Of a stretch of DNA of 36,422 nucleotides, positions 1-9,032 are shown in pieces. The stretch spans positions 1 to 36,422 of the forward strand of contig JANWJR010000017.1 in NCBI GenBank assembly GCA_025451835.1, in the 5' to 3' direction. The position numbers were made by a program, and so were the translations under genes. The DNA is from Candidatus Acidiferrales bacterium (GTDB lineage: Bacteria > Acidobacteriota > Terriglobia > Acidiferrales > UBA7541). The stretch's first letter is position 1. Every line of letters begins with the position of its first letter. The notes under the pieces are model-generated. The model was not told the DNA's origin and made no database searches. It saw only the letters and a program-made list of their open reading frames with translations.

Positions 1-1218
1 GCATCCAAGGCTTTCCAGGATCAGCATCTCTACGATGAACTCGTCGACTCATTTTCGATGCGCTCGTTTGTTCCCGACGCAGGCGTCAGCGGTCACGATC
101 ATTTCTTCGATACATTTGCAAAATTCGGCGGTACCAGCAAGCGCCACGCCGGGGAATGGCTGGACGAAGTGGCGACCCGCGCCGCCGCGCAGAACGAACA
201 ATATCTAGAGCTAATGGAAACGCCCGACTTCAGCCACACCGCCGCGATCGCGATGAAACTCGGCTGGAATGACGATCTCGCTCAATTTCGCAAGAATCTT
301 CTCGCGCAGGGTTTGCGCGACGACGTCAGCATTGCTCGATCGCACTTCGACGAGGCCGAATCACACCGCTTGCGAATCGAGCATTGCGGTGAGTCAAAAC
401 GGGCTCCAGCGTGCCAGGTGCAGATCCGCTTTCTCTACCAGGTTCTTCGCGGCCTTCCAAAGCAAATCGTCTTCGCGCAAACCGTGCTGGGATTTGAGAC
501 CGCATCCGCGGACCCCAGCGTCGTGGGGCTAAATTTCGTGATGCCAGAAGACGGCTACGTCTCCATGCACGACTACGGCCTTCAAATGCACATGCTCGAT
601 TTCCTGCACGGCCTCTACCCGAAGGTACACATCACTCTGCATGCCGGCGAACTCGCTCCCGGACTTGTTCCGCCAAACGGTTTATGCTGCCATATCCGCC
701 TTGCGGTCGAAGAAGGTCATGCCGAACGAATCGGCCACGGCGTGGACGTGATGTATGAAGACCGCCCGCACGATTTGCTTAGGGAAATGGCTGCGAAGCA
801 CGTGATGGTTGAGGTCAATCTCACCAGCAACGACGTGATTCTTGGAATCAGCGGCAAGAATCATCCGTTTCCCATCTACCGAAAGTTTAACGTTCCCGTC
901 GCGCTTTCAACCGACGACGAAGGCGTTTCTCGCATCGATCTGACGCACGAATTCGTCCGCGCTGTAGACACCTACGACTTCAATTATGCGGTCCTCAAGC
1001 AAATGGTTCGCGCCAGCATCGAGCACAGTTTTCTTCCGGGCGCGAGTCTCTGGCGCGAGGAGGATCGCTCCACGCGTTTGGCGGAGCCGTGCGGGCGCGA
1101 CGTGCCCGGCGCTGAAAAACCGTCCTCGCGCTGCGAGGAGTTTCTAAGATCCAGCGAGAAGGCCCAGCAACAGTGGGAACTCGAGTGCAGATTTCGTTCA
1201 TTCGAATCGAGCTTCTAA
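1..1218 (+). CDS. Adenosine deaminase / ADGF-like metal-dependent hydrolase, 5'-truncated by the window edge
   Basis: Frame is open from base 1 (ASKAFQDQHLYDELVDSFSMRSF...), so the gene starts upstream. ADA-type motifs: LHAGEL, ERIGHGVD, LSTDDEGVSR; C-terminal ...SFLPGASLW...QWELE.RFRSFE. Confidence 0.85.
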   Translation, partial: ASKAFQDQHLYDELVDSFSMRSFVPDAGVSGHDHFFDTFAKFGGTSKRHAGEWLDEVATRAAAQNEQYLELMETPDFSHTAAIAMKLGWNDDLAQFRKNLLAQGLRDDVSIARSHFDEAESHRLRIEHCGESKRAPACQVQIRFLYQVLRGLPKQIVFAQTVLGFETASADPSVVGLNFVMPEDGYVSMHDYGLQMHMLDFLHGLYPKVHITLHAGELAPGLVPPNGLCCHIRLAVEEGHAERIGHGVDVMYEDRPHDLLREMAAKHVMVEVNLTSNDVILGISGKNHPFPIYRKFNVPVALSTDDEGVSRIDLTHEFVRAVDTYDFNYAVLKQMVRASIEHSFLPGASLWREEDRSTRLAEPCGRDVPGAEKPSSRCEEFLRSSEKAQQQWELECRFRSFESSF

Positions 1219-1275
1219 AGACGGTGAAAAACGTGGACGCCGATGCTGAACCTCCACGATAACAGTAGCCTCAGA

Positions 1276-3048
1276 TCAGGGCTTGGGACCGTCATTGCTC
1301 CCGCGCGTTTGCATTGCGGAAAGCACATCGGACTTGGTGAGAATGCCATCCAGTTTCTCCGGCGTCGAAACTACCAGCAGCATGTGGTTCCCGCGCTCGG
1401 CCAGCAATAATCGCAGCGCTTCCTCTAAATCGCATTCCGGCGGCACGTGCGGCACGTCGCGGTCTGCGAGTTCGCCCACGGTCATCTTCTCCCATTTGTC
1501 CGCCGGCACTTTTGCCAGCGAGCTCACGTTGATGATGCCTACCGGCAACTCATTCAATTGGACGGGGTACGCGGAATGACTGTGGTGCGCGGTAATGCGT
1601 TCGGCAAACTCGCGCACGTTGGTCGCTGCGTCCACCGATATGAACCGCTTCCGCATCACTTCCTTCACTGCGATTCTTGAAAGCTCCGCGATTTTCACTC
1701 CTTCGTGCAGCCGTTGATCCCCGGACACCGAAGCCTCGCCCGAGACAGCGTAAGCGACGGCCGCCCCAATCAGCGCCGGGATGATGTACGAGTGTCCGCC
1801 CGTGGCCTCGGCAACGAAAACCACCGCCGTCAGCGGCGTCTTGTATCCCCCGGCGATAAAAGCCGCCATGCCAACGGCCGCGAAAAGATCGGGCGCCGGA
1901 CTGTGGGCAATCGATTGCGCGAAGGCAGTTCCAAAGCTGCTTCCCACCAAAAACAGCGGCACGAACATGGCGCTGACTCCGCCGACCCCCAAAGAAAATA
2001 GCGTCGCACCTAGTTTTAAAATCCCAAAAACAACCAGCTCAAACGAACTGTGCGATTGCTGCAGAATCTGCGGCACGGCCTCATAGTTTGGACCTAATGG
2101 AATGAGCGGGCCGTGAAAGATCGAGATAAAAAGCAGCCCGCAGACGCCGGTCAGCGCGCCTCCAATCGCCATCTTGATCCAGTGTGGAAATGCCAGCGAC
2201 ACAAAAAACGTGCGGAATCGCCGGAACGTAATGTCAAACGTCATCGCCACCAGCCCGATAATCACGCCAAGCAAGGCGGACCACAGCAGATCCTTCCCCG
2301 AATAGCTCGTTCCCGTCACGAAATTGAACAACGGCTGAGCGCTCAAAAAAACGGCCATGGTCGCAAAGGATGTTACCGAAGCGATCAGCGACGGCAGCAG
2401 AGCCTCATGGGCCAGATCGTCCTTGTATGGCATCTCCAGCGCAAAAATAACTCCAGTCAGCGGGGCGCGAAATACCGCCGACATGCCGGCCGCCGCTCCG
2501 CTGATTAGCATGATTCGCCGGTCGCGCGGCTCGAGTCCCAACCTCCGAAGCTTGGCCCACAGAAAGGAGCCAATCGCTCCGCCTCCATAAATGCTGGGCC
2601 CTTCCAGAGCGGCGCTGCCGCCGAACCCCACGGTCGCGACAGCCGCAAGCAATTTCGGAACAAACGGCCGCATGTTGATGTCGCCCTGATGCTCGTGGTA
2701 CGACTGGATGATTTCCTCGGTCGAGTGCTGGTCGGGGTCCGGCGTCGTAAACTGCATGATCAAGCCAGCAATGATGAAGCCTCCCACGAGGCTCGGCACA
2801 ATCACGAGTGGGTGCCTCAGATAAAAATGAAGGATCGGCGGCCACATGCGTTTCAGGATGATTTCCGCGAGCAACGCAATCAGCAAACCCGTCAGCACTC
2901 CCATGATCGGCGCAATGAGCAGCCATTTGTGGAGCGCGCGAGAATACGTTGCAGTCAGGTCCTTGTGAACCAGCGATGAATACTTCCGCACCAGCGGATG
3001 GTTCAGAACCCTCAACGGTATCTTTATTCGGGTTTTTCTTAATTCCAT
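1276..3048 (-). CDS. ClC-family chloride channel/antiporter with C-terminal CBS domain pair
   Basis: Multi-TM protein; ALEGPSIYGGGAIGS (helix F region with gating Glu), GVGGVSAMFVPLFLVGSSFG (helix N GxFxP-like), IAGGYKTPLTAVVFVAEATGG; C-terminal CBS-like region VKEVMRKRFISVDAATNVREF...LDGILTKSDVLSAM. Confidence 0.9.
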   Translation of the reverse strand: MELRKTRIKIPLRVLNHPLVRKYSSLVHKDLTATYSRALHKWLLIAPIMGVLTGLLIALLAEIILKRMWPPILHFYLRHPLVIVPSLVGGFIIAGLIMQFTTPDPDQHSTEEIIQSYHEHQGDINMRPFVPKLLAAVATVGFGGSAALEGPSIYGGGAIGSFLWAKLRRLGLEPRDRRIMLISGAAAGMSAVFRAPLTGVIFALEMPYKDDLAHEALLPSLIASVTSFATMAVFLSAQPLFNFVTGTSYSGKDLLWSALLGVIIGLVAMTFDITFRRFRTFFVSLAFPHWIKMAIGGALTGVCGLLFISIFHGPLIPLGPNYEAVPQILQQSHSSFELVVFGILKLGATLFSLGVGGVSAMFVPLFLVGSSFGTAFAQSIAHSPAPDLFAAVGMAAFIAGGYKTPLTAVVFVAEATGGHSYIIPALIGAAVAYAVSGEASVSGDQRLHEGVKIAELSRIAVKEVMRKRFISVDAATNVREFAERITAHHSHSAYPVQLNELPVGIINVSSLAKVPADKWEKMTVGELADRDVPHVPPECDLEEALRLLLAERGNHMLLVVSTPEKLDGILTKSDVLSAMQTRGSNDGPKP

Positions 3049-3108
3049 TTCATGGACTCTTGATATAACCTCGTGCTGCCTTGCCCTGCTTCCTTTGATC
3101 TTGCGCTT

Positions 3109-3585
3109 TCACTCCTTGCTGACAGGCTTATCTCTGTCGCGGATTTTCCGTACTTGCCTCAGGGCAGACGCTTGCATCATTCCTGTGCGGGCTTGAAATC
3201 GCGCCAGTTCTCTTCGGTGCGGCGCCGCCAGCTTGGCCAGGATTTTGCCGCCTTCCGGTGTAAGCTCCACGCGCACGAATCTCCGATCGCCCGCCACGGA
3301 TTTCTTGCTCACCAGTCCCCGGTCGCGCGCGCGATCCACCAGTCCAACCACCGCGTTGTGGCGCTCCTGCAAAAATTCTGCAAGCTCGGAAATCGTGGCC
3401 CACCCGCGGCCGTTGAACCCGGCTACCCCCAGCATCAACTGATGCTGTTGCGGCGTCACTCCCGCCCCGCGCGCCGTATTTTCGCTGAACCGCAGAAACC
3501 GCCGAAGCTGGTAGCGAAACTGCGCAAGCCGTGCGACCGTAGTCGCCGCACGGTTCTCCTGCTCTGTTTTCGTCGTGCGGTTCAT
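3109..3585 (-). CDS. MarR-family transcriptional regulator
   Basis: 158 aa; wHTH: LTPQQHQLMLGVAGF...TISELAEFLQERHNAVVGLVDRARDRGLVSKKSVAGDRRFVRVELTPEGGKIL. Same strand and about 60 nt upstream of the ClC gene. Confidence 0.9.
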   Translation of the reverse strand: MNRTTKTEQENRAATTVARLAQFRYQLRRFLRFSENTARGAGVTPQQHQLMLGVAGFNGRGWATISELAEFLQERHNAVVGLVDRARDRGLVSKKSVAGDRRFVRVELTPEGGKILAKLAAPHRRELARFQARTGMMQASALRQVRKIRDRDKPVSKE

Positions 3586-3592
3586 CGTTATG

Positions 3593-3608
3593 ATTGTTAT
3601 ATCACAAT
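3593..3608. promoter_or_regulatory. Candidate MarR operator, 16-bp near-perfect palindrome ATTGTtATATcACAAT
   Basis: attgttatatcacaat; 14 of 16 positions are symmetric (ATTGT..ACAAT arms plus central ATAT). It lies 7 nt upstream of the marR start codon (3583-3585, minus strand). Confidence 0.6.
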
Positions 3609-3692
3609 ACGATGTTTTATCGCGCGACCAGGCCTTTACATTTTAGCGACAAGGATCCTTGTGAGTTTGCGACGGAAGGAAATGGCTGCAAG

Positions 3693-4979
3693 TCAGCTTG
3701 TTGCGCGCAGCGTAATTAAGGTGATCTCGGGCGGCACACCCAGGCGGACCGGCAACCCAATCGTGCCAAGCCCTCGATTGACGTAAAGGAACGAAGGCTT
3801 GAGCATTGTACGTACCAGCAGGGCGCCTGCTCCCGCCGGTGGCCCGCCGGATGGCAAACGATACAAACCCGCCACGAAATCGGTCATGAACCGGGCCGGG
3901 CTGATCGAGTGATCCACAATTTCAACGCGAATCTGCCCGCCGTGCGTATGTCCCGCCAGGCTTAGATCGATGCCAAGTTCTGCAGCCCTCTTAAATGAAT
4001 TTGGATTGTGCGAGAGCAGAATATTTGGCACGCCGCTGCGAACCAGATTTTCGGTTCCCACCAGCATCGGGCGCTTCTTACCCGACCGCGTTCGTTCTCG
4101 CTGATAATCCACGCCGATCAGGTTAAATTTTTCTCCGTGCCATTCAACTTCGGCGTTCTCCTGGCGCAGGAGTCGCATCCCGTAGCGTGCGAAGAATTCC
4201 TGCGCGGCCGCCTCCGCATTGGCATATATTTCGTGGTTGCCGTTGCAACCCCATACGCCCAGCGGCGCGCGCAGCCGGCTTAATTCGGCGATGCAACCTT
4301 CGAGCGGATCGTGTTCGTTGGTGATGAAGTCTCCGGTCACAAGCGTCAGGTCGGCGCCCAAATCGTTCGCCATGTCCACGGCGCGCCGCACTTCGTGCCG
4401 CGGCATAAAATCGCCGATGTGGATGTCGCTCAATTGTGCGATTTTCATGCCGTCCAGGCCGCGCGGCAGACCCGGAATCGGAATATCTGTTTTCCGGAAC
4501 TCGTAGTTCAATCGCTCCTGAAAGTAGCCGTACGCCGCGGCCGTGAACGTCAGGCCCCCCGCCAGGTAAGTCGCATAACGAAAAAATTCGCGGCGACCCT
4601 TATTCAGGGAACTCTGATCGGGATGTCCCGCCTTCCGGAGCGCCCATTTTGCCGTCGAATTGAACGCCGCGATCAGTTTGGCGGCGACGAGCGCAAGAAA
4701 AGACGTCCCGAGCCACAATCTTCCGATCGCCAGCAGACCCCCCGGAACACCGCTGCGAGGCACAAAATGCCCGAACGCCGAGTCAAGCACCGGCAAGAAA
4801 GCGAGAGCCGCGCCCGCGAACCACACCGCTTGCAGAAACAGGCGAACCGGACCGCGTCCCACTCGTTTCGCCAGGCGCCACGCGCGCGCGAACCAGAAGC
4901 GCTGAATCAGATACGTCACCAACAGAGATACGGTCAGGAATAACAATTGCAAGGGTATGGATGAGAAACGTTCATGCAC
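3693..4979 (-). CDS. Membrane-anchored metallophosphoesterase (YkuE/YaeI-like)
   Basis: N-terminal TM segments; calcineurin-like motifs LSDIHIGDF, VTGDFITNEHD, CNGNHEIY, LSLAGHTHGGQIRVE. The listed start is GTG. Confidence 0.88.
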   Translation of the reverse strand: MHERFSSIPLQLLFLTVSLLVTYLIQRFWFARAWRLAKRVGRGPVRLFLQAVWFAGAALAFLPVLDSAFGHFVPRSGVPGGLLAIGRLWLGTSFLALVAAKLIAAFNSTAKWALRKAGHPDQSSLNKGRREFFRYATYLAGGLTFTAAAYGYFQERLNYEFRKTDIPIPGLPRGLDGMKIAQLSDIHIGDFMPRHEVRRAVDMANDLGADLTLVTGDFITNEHDPLEGCIAELSRLRAPLGVWGCNGNHEIYANAEAAAQEFFARYGMRLLRQENAEVEWHGEKFNLIGVDYQRERTRSGKKRPMLVGTENLVRSGVPNILLSHNPNSFKRAAELGIDLSLAGHTHGGQIRVEIVDHSISPARFMTDFVAGLYRLPSGGPPAGAGALLVRTMLKPSFLYVNRGLGTIGLPVRLGVPPEITLITLRATS

Positions 4980-5127
4980 AGACCTGGTCTCCTACGAACT
5001 CCATGAATGTCCTCCAAGCACGCACTAAATTAGATGCATGATTCTCCGCGTCGAACGAACAATTAGACCGGCAGTTTCCATTCGCTGGACAAAAGTGATC
5101 GAAGGCCCTGGCGAGCTTTCGGATTGC

Positions 5128-6297
5128 TTACACTTGGTTGAACAAGAGCGGCGCTCCAAGCTTGGAGCTATAATTGGGCCTGTAGCGCTCGGTGTTGTAG
5201 AGCCGCTTTAAGTCCACCTTGCGGGCTCCGAGGGACGCATCGGGCAGCGGCACGTTTGCATAGCAGCCCTTCTGCACGCCAACCATCCGGCCCGTTTTGC
5301 CTTCGCGAATCAAATCGAGGGCAATGTTTGCAAACGTCGTGGCCACAAGTTGGTCGATTACATCGGGCGCGCCGCTTCGCAGATCATAAGTCAGGTCACT
5401 CACGATTGTTTCCTCTCCAGTTCGCTTCTGCACCTCTGCGGCCAGCGCTTGTCCAATATCCACCTTCTTGCGATGGCCGTAGGCATCCGCTTCACCTACC
5501 TCGTCCACTTTGCCCTGCTCCCACATCGCTCCTTCCGACGCAATCACCATCGAGTAGTTGCTGGAATTGTTGCGCTTGTCCTCCATCAGCAACTCGATCG
5601 CGCGATCGAGATTGAAGCGAAACTCCGGAATGAGGCAACGAGCCGACGTGACGTAGGCCGTGTAAAGGGCCGTGAACCCAGCGTCGCGGCCAAAAATGCG
5701 AAAAATTCCAATGCGTTCGTGGGAACCGATCGTCGTGCGCTGCCGCGTGATCGCATCGCTCGCGCGCGTAATTGCCGTCGAAAACCCAATGCAATACTCC
5801 GTGCCCTGGACGTCGTTATCCATCGTTTTCGGCACGCCGATCACCGGAAAGCCGGCAGCAGAAAGCACCGATGCAAAACTCAGCGTGTCGTCCCCGCCAA
5901 TCGCAATCAAGCATCCGATGCCGAGTTTCTCCAAATTCCCCAGGACAATCGGCGTGAAGTCGTAGTTCTTCCCGTCAAACTTGAGCGTTTTCAATCGATC
6001 GGCTGAGATATTCGGCGGCAATTTCGACTCAGGCATCTTCCCCGGATTCGTGCGCGAAGTGTGCAGCACCGTGCCGCCCGTGCGATCGATCGTGCGTGTG
6101 TTATCCCGCGTGAGCGGCCAAACATAAGTCGCGTCGTCCGGCCCGGTCATATGCGTGAGGCCTTTCCATCCCTTGCGGATGCCAATCACGCTGCGGCCGA
6201 TCTCGCCGGCTCCGTACGCCACCGACTTGATCACCGAGTTCAAGCCCGGTACGTCCCCGCCGCCGGTCAAAATTCCGATGGTATTTTTCGTGGCCAT
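5128..6297 (-). CDS. 6-phosphofructokinase, probably pyrophosphate-dependent type
   Basis: GILTGGGDVPGLNSVIKSV; IAIGGDDTLSFA (GGDD); VPKTMDNDVQGTEYCIGFSTAI (PKTxDND); FRIFGRDAGFTALY. Confidence 0.9.
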   Translation of the reverse strand: MATKNTIGILTGGGDVPGLNSVIKSVAYGAGEIGRSVIGIRKGWKGLTHMTGPDDATYVWPLTRDNTRTIDRTGGTVLHTSRTNPGKMPESKLPPNISADRLKTLKFDGKNYDFTPIVLGNLEKLGIGCLIAIGGDDTLSFASVLSAAGFPVIGVPKTMDNDVQGTEYCIGFSTAITRASDAITRQRTTIGSHERIGIFRIFGRDAGFTALYTAYVTSARCLIPEFRFNLDRAIELLMEDKRNNSSNYSMVIASEGAMWEQGKVDEVGEADAYGHRKKVDIGQALAAEVQKRTGEETIVSDLTYDLRSGAPDVIDQLVATTFANIALDLIREGKTGRMVGVQKGCYANVPLPDASLGARKVDLKRLYNTERYRPNYSSKLGAPLLFNQV

Positions 6298-6511
6298 TGA
6301 ACGCCTTTCCTATTCGCCTTCCGCGCAGCCCTCAAGCGCTCCCGTGCCGAGTTCCAACAGCTCTGATTCGGATTCGAGCAGCTCTAATTATTGTAATCGG
6401 ATGCAGGCTCGATGTTCGCTATCAAAACCATGAATGTTTCCGCGCCGCAATTCGGGAGCGCGCCTTCACCGGACGAGGTCTTTACGCGTAATGGCTGGCG
6501 CGAGCGGGTAA

Positions 6512-7378
6512 TCAGAACGTCGGAGGCGTGTTGACCCAGAGCATGATCGTTTCTTTCTGTCCTGGGTTGAACCAGCGATGCCCGCGATTACTTTCGAACC
6601 AGAAGCTGTCGCCTTCTTCAAGCACGTGGCAATCCACTTCATCGAGCCATATCTCGACCGTGCCCTGCATCATGTAAATGAAATCTTCGCCTTGATGCGT
6701 GTACGCGCCGTCGCTTCCTGCTCCCGGCGGAACGATCATCATCATGGATTCAAGCATCTTCGTGCCGGTCGAAAGCAGCTCCATTCGCACACCACACTCC
6801 GTTTGGAGCGCCTCGCGCTTGTTTGGCCGGACCACGCGGCTTGATTTCGGGGCGAGATCGTACAGATCGAGGACGGTCGTATCGTACGCAGCCGCCAGTC
6901 GCTGCAGCGTCGCGACGGAAGCGTTTGCCCGCGAAAGCTCGATGGCGCTCAGGAACCCCACGGAAATACCGGCGCGCCGCGCGGCGTCCGTCACGCTGAG
7001 GCCGCGCTTTTTTCTCAGCCGGCGCAGCTTCGTTCCCAGGTCCGCAGTCGGCCCGCCCTCACCGGAAGATTTCGCCGGCTTGGCAGGCGCATCGTTCGCG
7101 AGCGCCTGTTTGATTCCCGGCACGTTCAACCGCTTGACGTCGTGGAGATACTTGATGCGTTTCAGAAGTTCCAGCAATTCCGGAGTGTAAAGCCGGAAGC
7201 GGCCAGCGCTGCGGGCCGGCGTCACCAAGCCGACATTTTCCCAGAGCCGCAGCGTCGAAGGGCTCATACCGAGAATCCGCGCCGTCTGCCCCACCGTTAG
7301 AAAACGAAACGGAGCTGTCTCTCTTTTCCGCTGCCCTGCACCGGACGGTTTTGATGGTGATTTTCGGCTTTTAGTCAC
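6512..7378 (-). CDS. Transcriptional regulator with MerR HTH + XRE HTH + cupin domain
   Basis: MerR-like FRFLTVGQTARILGMSPSTLRLWENVGLVTPARSAGRFRLYTPELLELLKRIKYL; XRE-like LGTKLRRLRKKRGLSVTDAARRAGISVGFLSAIELSRANASVATLQRLAAAY; cupin YTHQGEDFIYMMQGTVEIWLDEVDCHVLEEGDSFWFESNRGHRWFNPG. Confidence 0.88.
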   Translation of the reverse strand: MTKSRKSPSKPSGAGQRKRETAPFRFLTVGQTARILGMSPSTLRLWENVGLVTPARSAGRFRLYTPELLELLKRIKYLHDVKRLNVPGIKQALANDAPAKPAKSSGEGGPTADLGTKLRRLRKKRGLSVTDAARRAGISVGFLSAIELSRANASVATLQRLAAAYDTTVLDLYDLAPKSSRVVRPNKREALQTECGVRMELLSTGTKMLESMMMIVPPGAGSDGAYTHQGEDFIYMMQGTVEIWLDEVDCHVLEEGDSFWFESNRGHRWFNPGQKETIMLWVNTPPTF

Positions 7379-7624
7379 GGAGTCATACAGAAAGCAGTAA
7401 CTATCGCATCACAAGGCCGCGATTCTATCAGAAGTTGCTTTTTGCCAGCAATTGCAGTTTCGGAGAAAAGCTATGATTGCCCGCGCCCGCTGGGGTCGGC
7501 AAGGTTTTTGACTCGGGGCGCTGCTTCCCGTAAGATTGCAAGATTGTTGTAAGGTTTGCGTGGGCGGGTCGGCGTGTTGCCAAGACGTTCGCCCCTCTCC
7601 GCAGCTGCATCTATTGAGGCGCTC

Positions 7625-8911
7625 ATGAATCGAACCGCGGAAAAGTACCGGGATTACGTCATCACTAGTTTCGTGAAATGCATTCAGCCCGTGGTGATCG
7701 AAAGCGCCCGCGGAGCGGTTGTGACCGACATCAGTGGCCGCGACTATATCGACTGCTTTGCCGGTATTTCCGTCGTCAACGCCGGGCACAATCACCCAGC
7801 AGTCGTTGCGGCCGCCCGCGAGCAGATGGAGAAGCTTATTCACTGCTGCTCTTACGTCTACTACAGCCAGCCCACTGCGGATCTCGCCGAGAAAATGGCT
7901 CAGATTACTCCCGGCCGGCTGAAGAAAAGTTTCTTTGCCAATGGCGGCGCCGAGGCCATTGAAGGCGCTCTCAAACTCGCAAAGCTTTATACCGGCAAGC
8001 ATGAAGTGATCGCGCTGCAAGGAAGCTTTCACGGCCGCACCTTGGGCGCGCTGAGTGTCACCGGCAACTCCGGGCGCAAGAAACGCGGCGGCCCATATGC
8101 GCCGGGTGTTGCTTTCGCGCAGGCGCCTTATTCATATCGAGCGCCCAACGTGACCGCGGCCGATTGGGCGCGAGCATTCGAAGATCTGATTCGCTTTTCC
8201 ACTTCTGGCGACGTAGCCGCGTTCATTGCCGAGCCGGTAATGGGCGAAGGCGGAATCATCATTCCGCCGCCGCAATATTTCTCCGAAATCAAGAAGGTCC
8301 TCGACCGGCACAACATTTTGTTCATCGCAGACGAAGTACAATCCGGCTTCGGCCGTACCGGTAAAATGTTTGCGATCGAGCATTACGGCGTCGAGCCGGA
8401 CATTCTCGTGACCGCAAAAGGCATCGCTGACGGCTTCCCTCTCGCGGCCTTTACCACTCGAGATGAAATTGCCGCCGCCTTTCAGCCCGGCGATCATCTC
8501 TCGACGTTTGGCGGCAATCCGGTCTGTTGCGCCGCTGCGCTTGCGAACATCGGCGTCATCGAACAGGACAATCTATGCGATAAATCGCGTCAAAGCGGCG
8601 AGTATATCGTCGGCAAACTGAAGGCGCTTCAAAATCAGTTCCCGCTGATAGGCGACGTTCGCGGCCTCGGCCTGATGATTGGTATCGAACTCGTGACCGG
8701 CGATAACCGCAAGCCCGCTGCCGCGCAAGCCGAAACCATTCGCGAAACCTGCTTGAAGAAAGGCGTTCTCGCCGGCGTTGGCGGCGTTTACGGCAACGTG
8801 GTCCGCCTGCAACCGCCGCTCGTAATCAGCAAAGAGCAAATCGACGTCGCCATGAAAGCGCTTACCGAGTCATTCGAAGAATTATCGAGCCGCTCGAAAG
8901 CCGCGGACTGA
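7625..8911 (+). CDS. Class III PLP aminotransferase (4-aminobutyrate/beta-alanine/omega-amino acid type)
   Basis: [75 protein letters not shown]. The ORF extends to 7556, but ATG 7625 ([12 protein letters not shown]) fits the family better. Confidence 0.9.
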   Translation: MNRTAEKYRDYVITSFVKCIQPVVIESARGAVVTDISGRDYIDCFAGISVVNAGHNHPAVVAAAREQMEKLIHCCSYVYYSQPTADLAEKMAQITPGRLKKSFFANGGAEAIEGALKLAKLYTGKHEVIALQGSFHGRTLGALSVTGNSGRKKRGGPYAPGVAFAQAPYSYRAPNVTAADWARAFEDLIRFSTSGDVAAFIAEPVMGEGGIIIPPPQYFSEIKKVLDRHNILFIADEVQSGFGRTGKMFAIEHYGVEPDILVTAKGIADGFPLAAFTTRDEIAAAFQPGDHLSTFGGNPVCCAAALANIGVIEQDNLCDKSRQSGEYIVGKLKALQNQFPLIGDVRGLGLMIGIELVTGDNRKPAAAQAETIRETCLKKGVLAGVGGVYGNVVRLQPPLVISKEQIDVAMKALTESFEELSSRSKAAD

Positions 8912-8930
8912 GAAACGGAAAAGACAAGGA

Positions 8931-8980
8931 TGTCGTTCTGAGGGTCGCTGCCCGGCCCAAAGAATCGCTGTTCTGCTTTT
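8931..8980. repeat. Degenerate intergenic repeat (TGTCRTTCTGAGsG...AAGAATC...TCTGCTTTT type)
   Basis: tgtcgttctgagggtcgctgcccggcccaaagaatcgctgttctgctttt, between the aminotransferase and mmsA; its end resembles the repeat after mmsA (gcgaggaatctgctttt). Confidence 0.4.
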
Positions 8981-9032
8981 CTCGGCACGAGAGTCTGGTG
9001 GCAGCCTATTCGCCGCCGAAAAGAGGATCCCG

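Noticed and set aside
1232-1258. CGTGGA...TCCACG 6-bp inverted repeat between convergent genes
   Set aside because: Possible bidirectional terminator, but a long 15-nt loop and no U-tract; insufficient support.
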